Of a stretch of DNA of 43,830 nt, positions 34,891 through 43,102 are shown one piece after another. The notes below the pieces were generated by a model. That model was not told where the DNA came from. It saw nothing but the letters and a program-made list of their open reading frames with translations, and ran no database searches. Source of the stretch: Xanthobacteraceae bacterium (GTDB taxonomy: Bacteria; Pseudomonadota; Alphaproteobacteria; Rhizobiales; Xanthobacteraceae). The DNA lies in assembly GCA_019746135.1 (NCBI GenBank), contig JAIESI010000350.1:1-43830 (forward strand). Reading direction: 5' to 3'. Within the stretch, counting starts at the first letter, position 1, and each line of letters starts with the position of its first letter. The position numbers and the translations under genes are program-made.

Positions 34891-36884
34891 TCACGACGAA
34901 CCGTGTTCGGCGCGCGTGAGTGCTGCGGCAGCCACAACGTCCGGCACGAGCCCGGCGATCATGTCCGCCCACGATTGGTCCTTGTCTCGACGGCGCACCT
35001 GCAGGTTCGGATTCCATGGGCTGGCCGGCCGATCGGCAAACCAATACCAAAGGTGGCCGCGCCCGAAGGGGACCATCACAAAGGTCCTGGCGCCCACGGC
35101 GCCGGCCAGATGAGCGGTGGTGCTGCTGACCGTCAACACCGCGTCGCATACCGACATGAGTGCCGCCAGGCCGTCCAGATCGTTGGTGTTGTCAATATCG
35201 TCCAGGCGTTCAACGCGTGCGCCAAACGCGTGCTCCACCTCCTCCCGCTCGGCCAGCGTGTCTCCGTACTGGAGATCGACAAACCGATATTCCGGAAGCC
35301 GCAACAGGGCTTCGAAATCCGTAAGCCGCGCACTTTTGAACCTGCCAATGGCTTGATTTTTGCTCACCCAGGAGAGGCCGATCAGGGGCCGTCTGTCGTT
35401 TGAGAACCGGTCTCGCAGCCTGAAGACAAGCTCCGGGCTGGGCTTGAGAAAACCTTCTCGCAAGCTGGGAAAGCTCTGCCAATCCGGCCTCAAGTGGCGC
35501 GCGAGACTGGACGAAGCATGGTGCGCGTCGATCTTCTCGGTGAAGCCGCGAGCTTGCGCCGGGATGACCTCCACCATTGGAAACGACCGCGCAAAGAGAT
35601 CGCGCAGCCTCGGGTCGACTTCCACCACCACCCGGTCGGCGCGGCGGCTGACTTCGGCGATCGCACTCGAGTAGAGAATCTGGTCGCCGATCCCCTCATT
35701 GGCCCAAATGAGCAGCGTTCCCGAAACGTAGCCGCCGTTCCAAACCGGCTCCTGCTGATAACGAGACAAATCGCAAACGTATGCCGACCAGCCTTCGGCA
35801 AATTTTCCGAGCCAGAGGTGGCAGATGGCGAGATTGAACGTGGCTGCCGCATCCGTCTCACCGAATTCGATCGCGCGCTGATAATTCCCAATCGCGTCCT
35901 CGTAACGGGCCAAGGCCTGCAACGCCTTGCCTCGCGCGAGGTACCCGCCCGGGTGCCTCGGGTCGATGGCGATGGCGTGCTCCGCATCCTTCAGCGACTC
36001 GTCAATCGTCCCAGCTCGAGAAGGCTGATGCCACGGTTCGTCAGCGCTCCCACATCTCGCGGTCTCAGCGCCAACGCGCGGTCATAATTCGCCAGCGCCT
36101 CGTCATAGCGCTCCTTGCCGTGCAGGACGTTGCCGCGGGTGACGAATGCGGTTGCGTAATCAGGCCTGACTAAAATTGCGCGGTCGCAGTCCGACAGCGC
36201 CTCGTCGCGGCGCCCCAATGCGTTAAGCACGGTCGCCCGGTTGCTCAGCGTATCGACCCTGTTCGGCTCGATCGACAAGACCCGATTGAAATCCTCGATT
36301 GCCTCCGCACGACGGCCAAGCGCGTTGAGTGAATTGCCGCGATTGTTGAGCGCATCGCAATTGTTCGGCAGGCGCGCCAAGGCCGCATCGAGGCTCTCGA
36401 TGGCCTGTTCGAACTTTCCAAGCCGTCCCAGCACCGTGCCGCGGTTCAGCCAGGCTTGGGCATCTCCGGGATTTTCCCGGACCAGCCGGTCGTAGATCGG
36501 CAGCGCTTGCGACAGCCGTCCGGCAAGCTCAAGGGCCACCGCCCGATTGAACTGGACTTGATGGTTGTTGGGCTCTGCCCTCGCTGCCCGCTCAAAGCAG
36601 CTGAGCGCTTCGGCCAGCCGACCGAGGGCGATCTGGGTCGAGCCAAGAAGCATCAGCGCATCCACGGATCCGGGGTTGCGCTCGACTGCGGCCGAGAGAA
36701 GCGGAACGGCGTCGTGCTGGCGACCCTGCTGAACCTTGATCCTACCGAGAAGGTGAAGGGCGTCAAAATTCTTGGGGTCCTTGTCCAAAGCCGCGCGGTA
36801 CAGTTTCTCGGCCTCGCCAAGTCGTCCCATCTGGTGCAGTCCGACCGCATCCCGCAGGATCGTTTGCACGGAAGCAGCCGTCAT
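34891..36884 (-). pseudogene. TPR–glycosyltransferase fusion, paralogue 2, broken by a frameshift
   Basis: The 5' part (ATG 36884) encodes about eight TPR units and reads LLELGRLTSR then stop at 35991. One frame over, the TPR sequence continues without a stop: TIDESLKDAEHAIAIDPRH, then KALQALARYEDAIGNYQRAI and a full GT-B-like domain (LLIWANEGIGDQILYS, FVDLQYGDTLAE, LTVSSTTAHLAGAVG, LWYWFADRPASPWNP). Adding one base within 36001–36010 (GATTGAC to GATTCGAC would give LGRFDESLKDAE) restores a single ~664-aa protein, close to paralogue 1 (662 aa). It could be a real one-base deletion, a phase-variable or recoded site, or a sequencing/assembly error. No homopolymer longer than three lies at the site. 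Confidence 0.85.
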
Positions 36885-36907
36885 TGTGCCACACGCTCCC
36901 CGCTCCG

Positions 36908-36927
36908 CAATCGCGCGATCGCGATTG
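36908..36927. repeat. Inverted repeat upstream of TPR–GT paralogue 2
   Basis: CAATCGCG-CGAT-CGCGATTG, 8-bp perfect arms around CGAT, centred 33 bases before the paralogue 2 start codon at 36884. It could be an operator or leader hairpin. The 193-base gap to paralogue 3 shows no other clear signal. Confidence 0.55.
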
Positions 36928-37077
36928 ATCGCCTCTCGATGAGACGAAAAATTTCGCAATTTCAATGGACTGGAACACGTTGTTCCAGTGCTGATGAAAA
37001 GCAATAAACGACCCTTATCGACGCAGCAACGCCCATCGACGCGACAAAGTGAGAGCTCTCCGGCCTGCCCGGATGCG

Positions 37078-39303
37078 TCAGGTGACGTCACGCTTCGCCA
37101 GGAAGCCGCGAACTTCGTCAGCAACCTCCGTCGCGACGTCCGTCCAGGCTTGCGCGGGTTTCTGGTCGTGGACCCGGACAAACGGGTACCACGGGCTGTC
37201 CGCGATCCCTTTGAACCAATACCAAAGGCGCGTCTGATTGGGCGCCATCACCCAGGTCCTCACGCCCAAGGCTCCGGCAAGGTGCGTCGTGGTATTGCTG
37301 ACGGTGACCACCGCGTCGCAAGCGGTCATGAGAGCCGCGAGTCCTTCGAGGTCATGGGTGTTGTCGATGTCGGCGAGGCGTTCGATATGAATGCCGAATT
37401 CGCGTTCGATCGCTTGCCGCTCGGCCAGCGTGTCGCTGTATTGCAGGTCGACAAATCGACAGTTCGGCAGCCGCAGAACAGGCTCAATATCCTGCAGGCG
37501 TGCGGTCTTGAGCCGGCCGATCAACGGGTTTCGACTCACCCACGAGAGCCCCACCACATGACCTCCGCCGACGGCCAGCCGGTCCCGCAATGCACGAGAC
37601 CGGCTCGGCTCGGCGACAAGATAGCCGCGATCGCGTTTCGGAAACGCGCTCAGGTTGGGCCGGAGATAGCCAGGCAGGCTTGCGATGGGAACCTGAGCAG
37701 CCATCGGCCCGGCCGCGGTGCCCGTCCCGGCCGGCACGATTTGGACGCCGGCAAAAGAACGCGCGAACAGCGAAACCAGGCGCGGCTCCGCCTCGACGAC
37801 GACGGCGGTCGCCATCCGGGTGAGCTCCTCGAGCAGCCCTCCATAGATGATGTGATCGCCAAGCCCCTGCTCGGCCCACACCAGAAGCTTGCCGTCGACG
37901 GCCCGGCCGTCCCATCGCGGAGCGGCCTGGGAAGGCGACTGTGCGCCGGCCAGATGAAAACGCTTCTCCAGGAACGGATAGCCCTCGAACCGCGCGCGCG
38001 ACAGCAACAGGACCCCTTTGTTGAACTGACCCTGGGCATGATCGGAATCGATTGACTGCAACCGGTCGTAAGCTTGCAGGGCCTCGTCCACTCGGCCAAG
38101 CGCCTCATACGAACAGCCCAAGTCGCAATAGGATTCGGCGTCGCGGGGCGCGAGCCTGAGCGCCTGATTGAAGTGATCGATCGCCTCATCGTGTTGCCCG
38201 AGACGCTGAAACGCAGCGCCGCAAGCCCGATGCGTGCTCGCAAGCTCCGGATGGGCCGAAAGCGCGGTCCGGCTATGCGGCAGCGCTTCCTCGGGACGGC
38301 CGAGCTCGATCAGCGCCCACGCCAGGTTCAGATGCGCCATGCCGTTGTCGGGCTCGGCGGCCAGGACGCGTCGGCACTCGGCCACCGTGCGGTCAAATTG
38401 CCGGATGTCGATGCAGGCACTGGCCAGGTTCAGGCGCGCTTTTGTGAAGTTCGGATCCAGCTCGAGCGCGCGCTCGTAGCACGGCACTGCTTCGCCGTGG
38501 CGTCCAAGTGCCACCAGCGCATTGCCATGGTTGAAATGGGTTTGAGCATTGAGCGGAGCGCTCTTCAGCGCCAGTTCGTAATGGCCGAGTGCCTCCTCGG
38601 TTCGACCTCCGACGCTGAGTGCGCGGGCTAAACCGACATGGATATCCGCCAGCGAGACACCGGAGACCCTTGCGCCGGGCGCCTGCGACAGCAGCTCCAA
38701 CGTCCTTTTGTAATCGCCGATCGCCGCCTCGTGGTGTCCTCGCTTGGCTTGAACATTCGCCCGGTTGAAGTGAGCGATCGGCGACGCCGGCTGTAGCGCC
38801 AGCGCTTTGCCGTAGCTTTCCATCGCGTCGTCGTTTCGGCCAAGCCCCGCCAGGGCAATGCCGCGGCTCAGCCAGTCGTTGAATGAACCCGGCTGTCTTG
38901 CCAGGGCGACGTCGTAGCTCGCCACCGCTTCGGCGAGCCTCCCCAAATCCATCAACACGTCGCCGCGGGCACCATGAATGTCGGCCTGGTCCGGAACCAG
39001 CGACAAAGCCGTATCGAGTGCGTTCAGCGCCTCCTGGCTGCGCCCCATGCGTGCCAGCAACGAACCGACAAGCTTGTGCACCCGCGGCTGCCGGACATCG
39101 GCAGCAAGGAGCTCGCTTGCGCGGCTCAGGGCTTCTTCCGTGCGGCCCTGCTGCGAAACGATGAGGCAGAGGTAGTACTTGGCATCGAGATTGCCGGAAT
39201 CGACCGCCAGGGCTTGTGCATAGAGCTCGGCGGCCTCTTTCAGCGCGCCGGCACGGTGCAGCCGCAGCCCCTCCTGCAACAGTTCGCCGACATCGGACAT
39301 CAT
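37078..39303 (-). CDS. TPR–glycosyltransferase fusion, paralogue 3
   Basis: 741 aa (740 from the second of two adjacent ATGs, 39300). About twelve TPR units (DAKYYLCLIVSQQGRTEEAL, QTHFNHGNALVALGRHGEA, ESYCDLGCSYEALGRVDEAL) occupy residues ~1–440. The GT-B-like domain follows: LLVWAEQGLGDHIIYGGLL, VGLSWVSRNPLIGRLKTARL, FVDLQYSDTLAERQAI, AVVTVSNTTTHLAGALG and LWYWFKGIADSPWYPFVR. It is the longest of the three copies, with extra repeats, and is intact. Cytoplasmic. The TPR part is expected to bind the acceptor protein. It would be the first gene if the cluster is transcribed from the 39.3-kb end. Confidence 0.86.
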   Translation of the reverse strand: MMSDVGELLQEGLRLHRAGALKEAAELYAQALAVDSGNLDAKYYLCLIVSQQGRTEEALSRASELLAADVRQPRVHKLVGSLLARMGRSQEALNALDTALSLVPDQADIHGARGDVLMDLGRLAEAVASYDVALARQPGSFNDWLSRGIALAGLGRNDDAMESYGKALALQPASPIAHFNRANVQAKRGHHEAAIGDYKRTLELLSQAPGARVSGVSLADIHVGLARALSVGGRTEEALGHYELALKSAPLNAQTHFNHGNALVALGRHGEAVPCYERALELDPNFTKARLNLASACIDIRQFDRTVAECRRVLAAEPDNGMAHLNLAWALIELGRPEEALPHSRTALSAHPELASTHRACGAAFQRLGQHDEAIDHFNQALRLAPRDAESYCDLGCSYEALGRVDEALQAYDRLQSIDSDHAQGQFNKGVLLLSRARFEGYPFLEKRFHLAGAQSPSQAAPRWDGRAVDGKLLVWAEQGLGDHIIYGGLLEELTRMATAVVVEAEPRLVSLFARSFAGVQIVPAGTGTAAGPMAAQVPIASLPGYLRPNLSAFPKRDRGYLVAEPSRSRALRDRLAVGGGHVVGLSWVSRNPLIGRLKTARLQDIEPVLRLPNCRFVDLQYSDTLAERQAIEREFGIHIERLADIDNTHDLEGLAALMTACDAVVTVSNTTTHLAGALGVRTWVMAPNQTRLWYWFKGIADSPWYPFVRVHDQKPAQAWTDVATEVADEVRGFLAKRDVT

Positions 39304-39536
39304 GCTAGCTGAACGGCCGGCCCGCGGGCCCTATCGGCAGGCGCAGTCTGTTCTTGGCCCCGCCTGGGAGCGTTGGGCGTTCGGCGGGGGCGCGGCTCGT
39401 TGCGACGAACGGGTTCATGGACCGCAGTGCGACCTCGTGCTGGAAATTGAGCGGGGCGGCAGTATACGCCCCGACGCGCCCCAAGGTCAGCAAGGCTGCT
39501 GGCCAAACACCCGTCGTGGCACCCCGAAAACAGAAA

Positions 39537-39560
39537 CCCCCGGCGGTTTCCCGCCGGGGG
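39537..39560 (-). terminator. Rho-independent terminator of the porin gene
   Basis: Perfect 10-bp stem CCCCCGGCGG/CCGCCGGGGG with a 4-base loop, 34 bases past the porin stop. On the minus strand it is followed by TTTCTGTTTT. Confidence 0.87.
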
Positions 39561-39594
39561 CTCCTTTCAGCAGATTTGTACCCTTATGCGATCA

Positions 39595-41082
39595 TCAGGG
39601 AACGATGTCGCGGTGGATACGCCACGTGGTGACGAAAGCGTCGATGTCACCCGTGGTGTAGGTGGCGCTGGCCGCCTTGCCCGGGAGGGCACCGGCGCTC
39701 AGGTTGGCAGTGCCCGCCGCGTTGAACGTGGCCGTGTTGACCTTGTGGTAGATGAAGTCAACACCGACGTAGAGGTCCTTGGTGATGTTCCACTGCGAAC
39801 GCGTGCCGATGTTCCACTGGCTGCTGTCGAGATCGCAGCCCGCAGCCCGGCCCCCCGCCGCCGCCGCGCCGTTGTTGAACAGGCCGGAAGCGCACATCGC
39901 GGTGTTGAGGTTATCCGGACGCGAGATGTTCAGGTACGACCCGTAGACCGAGGTCCGCAGGCTCGGCGTCCAGAAGTGCTCGTACGACGCGAAGATGCTC
40001 CACGCCGTGGTGCGCTCGAACAGGCCCGGCGCCGCCGCCGTACCCGAGAAGCCGCCGTCATCGTGGATGACCTGCGCAACGGTCCGGCCCTGCGACAGCA
40101 GCGCAGTGGTCGGCGTGTTTGAGGCATACCGCGTCGCGCCTTCGGCGTAGACACCGGCGATCTGGAAGTAGTCGCCCGGACCGATCATCGGCGCGTTGAG
40201 GCGCACACCGGCGGTCACTGCCCAGCCGTACTCCTCGCCCGGATGGCCGTTCCACTCGACCAGCGCGCTCGACTGGTTGCCCGCACCGTAGTACGAGGCG
40301 CTCATCGGCCGGACCGCGGCCGCGATCTGCGCCGAGCCCCAGGCCTGGTCGACGCGGAGGTTCGCGACGATGTCCTGCAGCGCGGCGGTGCCGCCGAGAT
40401 CGGCGTTCGCGATCTGGGCGCCGCCGCCGCCGGCGATCGCCGAACCGAGGTAGTTGGTGCCGCGACGACGATCCTGCTCGACCGACAGGGTGGCCGACAT
40501 GCCGTTGCCGAACTGCGCGGTGTAGGCCGCCACGGTGTGGCCGAGGTCACCGGTATCCGGCGAGTAGGTGTGACCGGCGTTGTAGGCCACCGCCGCCGTC
40601 GACACGAAGTCGAAGAACGACGTCGCCTTGCCGAAGGTGAAGCCGGCGATCTGGATGAACGCGCGCGTGGCGTACAGCGTGGTGCCGTTCGCGTCAGCAC
40701 CCGGGTTCGCGGTGTTCGCCACCGAATCCTGGGTGAAGCCGAGGATCAGGTAGGTGCGCAGCGTGCCGTAGGCGGTCTGCTGGCGGGTGTCGAAGGTCGC
40801 AATCGCGCGCGCCCGGTACTGGTACTCAGGCGTATGCTCGCGGTTGAAGCCGTTGGACGTCCCGACCGGGCCGGCCGTGATGCTGGTCGACGCGCCGTAG
40901 CTCTGCTGGAAGCGGACGTAGCCACCAACCTTCATGCAGATATCGGTGCCGGGGATGTAATAGAACCCAGCGCCGTACAGGGAGCAAACCTTCACGTACT
41001 CTGGCAATCTGCCGGCCTGATCTACCTCAAGAAAAGGCTTAGGCTTGCGAAAAATACTCCGGCACACCGCGGCGTCGAACAT
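39595..41082 (-). CDS. Porin (alphaproteobacterial porin family), N-terminus abnormal
   Basis: The frame encodes a complete mature porin: EYVKVCSLYGAGFYYIPGTD starts the family core, followed by KVGGYVRFQQ, alternating beta strands, and a C-terminal strand ending TTWRIHRDIVP. Relatives begin with a ~22-residue signal peptide and a KPVEYVKVC-like junction. Here the residues before EYVKVC are MFDAAVCRSIFRKPKPFLEV plus DQAGRLP, with no hydrophobic core, and no signal peptide was found in the other frames. The product should therefore not reach the outer membrane. ATG 41082 is the nearest plausible start; the frame runs to 41322. A terminator follows. It is likely a 5'-truncated or rearranged gene next to an integrase; if expressed it would be mislocalised. 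Confidence 0.8.
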   Translation of the reverse strand: MFDAAVCRSIFRKPKPFLEVDQAGRLPEYVKVCSLYGAGFYYIPGTDICMKVGGYVRFQQSYGASTSITAGPVGTSNGFNREHTPEYQYRARAIATFDTRQQTAYGTLRTYLILGFTQDSVANTANPGADANGTTLYATRAFIQIAGFTFGKATSFFDFVSTAAVAYNAGHTYSPDTGDLGHTVAAYTAQFGNGMSATLSVEQDRRRGTNYLGSAIAGGGGAQIANADLGGTAALQDIVANLRVDQAWGSAQIAAAVRPMSASYYGAGNQSSALVEWNGHPGEEYGWAVTAGVRLNAPMIGPGDYFQIAGVYAEGATRYASNTPTTALLSQGRTVAQVIHDDGGFSGTAAAPGLFERTTAWSIFASYEHFWTPSLRTSVYGSYLNISRPDNLNTAMCASGLFNNGAAAAGGRAAGCDLDSSQWNIGTRSQWNITKDLYVGVDFIYHKVNTATFNAAGTANLSAGALPGKAASATYTTGDIDAFVTTWRIHRDIVP

Positions 41083-41284
41083 TCGCCCACCGACTACTAG
41101 GTAGAAACTAGGTCGATGCGGGCGCTTCGCACGGGCGGCAGACACCCTCGATCCATTGCCACCCGATCTTGCGCCCGCGCCGTTCAGTCGAACGCCATCG
41201 CGCTTCGCTCGGTATAGCCTAGGTCGCGCGTGATCGCGCGATCCCCTTCCCGGCGCCCGATCCGGCGCGGCCGACCGGCGCGCG

Positions 41285-41319
41285 AAAAAACAATGCCCGC
41301 CGCGTCGAACGCAGCGGGC
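41285..41319 (-). terminator. Rho-independent terminator of the integrase gene
   Basis: On the minus strand the hairpin GCCCGCTGCG-TTCGA-CGCGGCGGGC (41295–41319, one mismatch) is followed by ATTG and six T (41285–41290). It lies 28 bases past the integrase stop. Confidence 0.85.
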
Positions 41320-41347
41320 CATTTGAGGCGAGTCGCGGCTTTAAGTC

Positions 41348-42571
41348 TTAGGCGGAGTTGGAGCTGTGAACCGGAACGGCGGTTTCCGGCATGGCCCCGT
41401 TGCCGGCGTGGGAGCGGCCCACGCCGGCGATCACGGTGCCGACCGTCTCCGCAGCCTCACGCAATGTATCCGGCGTCAGGTGAGCGTAGCGCTGGGTGTA
41501 GCGGGTGTTGGCGTGTCCGAGCAGCCCCTGGACCACGTAGAGCGACACGCCTTTGTTCACCAGGAAGCTTGCGAACGAGTGCCGCAGGTCGTGCAGGCGC
41601 AGGTCGGGAAGCCCCGCGCGCGCGCGGATGCGCTGCCAGGGAAAGAACAGCGACGGCGACGGCTGGTCCGTGACCGGCGACGGCAGGATGTACGGGCTCC
41701 GGCTGTCCCGGGAGATCGAGCGCAGCATTTCCATCGCCGTGGCATTGAGCGCAATGCTTCTGGGCTTGCCCGACTTCGACACCGGCACCAGCAAGGTTCG
41801 CTTCTCCCAGTCGAGATACTCCCACCGGGCATGGGTGATCTCGTTGCGTCGCGCCCCGGTGAGCAGCAACAGCATGATCGCCTTCGCCGCGACCTGATTT
41901 TCATCCTGCTCGATGGAGGCGATGAGTCGTTGCGCCTCGTCGAGCGACAGGAAGCGCTCCCGGTTCACATCCGGTGCCAGGTTGATGCCGGCTGTCGGGT
42001 TCTCGGTAACGCCCGGCACGCGCCATTTGCGCGCCAGGTTGAAAATATGGCGCAGGATGATAACGACGCGATTGGTTGTGCCGGTGGCGTAGCCCTTCTC
42101 GCGCATCCGCTCGACCAGCGCCGCGATCGGCTCCGCGCGGATAAGATCGACATACTGCGATCCGAGCACCGGAAGGATGTGCACACGCAACACGGTCTCG
42201 TCGGTGCACCAGCTCCGCTTGTAGCTTTTCACGTGCGGCAAATAACGGTCGCGCACCAGTTCGGCGAGCGTGGGTACCGTGCGCAGCTCGGCGCGGCGAT
42301 CTTGCGGGTCCGCGCCGACCAGCGCCTCGGCCGCGGTTGTCCGCGCCTTGCGTCGTGCCGCCGACAGCGAAAGCACATCGGCAGGTCCGATCTTGAATTG
42401 CCGTTCGCGGCCGCGCTCGTCGGTGTAGCGCTGATAGTAGGTCTTGCCGCCGGAACGGCGAACCTCGAGCATGAAGCCTCGCTGTTCGGTGTCGAAGAAA
42501 TCGATCTTCTTCATGCCCTCGGGGCATGTCGCCGATCTCACCAATGCGGGGCACAAACGCAGACGGGGCAT
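41348..42571 (-). CDS. Tyrosine recombinase / phage-type integrase
   Basis: 407 aa. An N-terminal arm-type DNA-binding domain (ATCPEGMKKIDFFDTEQRGF, GKTYYQRYTDERG) is followed by a core-binding SAM-like domain (~95–190) and the catalytic domain. That domain carries Arg in LLTGARRNEITHARW, His/Arg in LHDLRHSFASF, His in VVQGLLGHANTRYTQ and the nucleophile Tyr in QRYAHL. All catalytic residues are present, so it should be active. ATG 42571 includes the LVRSATCPEG lead seen in relatives; ATG 42514 and 42610 are alternatives. No excisionase, phage structural gene or tRNA target is adjacent, so the limits of any island cannot be drawn here. Confidence 0.93.
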   Translation of the reverse strand: MPRLRLCPALVRSATCPEGMKKIDFFDTEQRGFMLEVRRSGGKTYYQRYTDERGRERQFKIGPADVLSLSAARRKARTTAAEALVGADPQDRRAELRTVPTLAELVRDRYLPHVKSYKRSWCTDETVLRVHILPVLGSQYVDLIRAEPIAALVERMREKGYATGTTNRVVIILRHIFNLARKWRVPGVTENPTAGINLAPDVNRERFLSLDEAQRLIASIEQDENQVAAKAIMLLLLTGARRNEITHARWEYLDWEKRTLLVPVSKSGKPRSIALNATAMEMLRSISRDSRSPYILPSPVTDQPSPSLFFPWQRIRARAGLPDLRLHDLRHSFASFLVNKGVSLYVVQGLLGHANTRYTQRYAHLTPDTLREAAETVGTVIAGVGRSHAGNGAMPETAVPVHSSNSA

Positions 42572-43102
42572 GGAATGCGACACTACCGACAACGACGCGA
42601 CAAGCAACAAAAGGTTAAAAATTGAAAAATCGAAAGTACATGCGACAAGAACTACAGTGGATGAAATATGACGTTGCCAAGCATTATTCGAATCTACTGG
42701 GCAGTTATCGCATATCTCAATTTTTGACTCGCGGCCGGTGCCGCTGCGTCAGCGTGCCACCGGGAAAACGCCTTGCGCGCGCCAGCATCTGCGAAACACG
42801 CAGCGGACAGCGCGGCATGGTTGCAAACGAATCTCGATCGCACTTTTCGTCCGTGAGCCGACGACGGCGACCGGGCAGAACAACGCTGCCTTCCAGTTCC
42901 ATTCGCCTCGCGAGCGGCGCGAATTTTTTTCGCTCGCGTGCGGACAGCCGCCGTAAGGCAAATCCTTACGGTGACACTCGAAGGCCCTGCGCATCGCAAA
43001 TCCCATCTGGGTAAACACAATTCGGCGCCACAATCGTTGGTGAGCAAACGGTGAGAGAATTCGTCGCATTGCATTCGATGCTCAGACCTCAATAGTCGGG
43101 GA
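42572..43102. other. Gap between integrase and AraC-type regulator, no gene supported
   Basis: 531 bases. The left part (42590–42720) is clearly more AT-rich than the rest of the window (GAAAAATCGAAAG, TTATTCG, CAATTTTTGAC) and probably holds the integrase promoter and possibly arm sites. The short frames here show no motifs. No tRNA-like fold was noticed. Confidence 0.55.
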
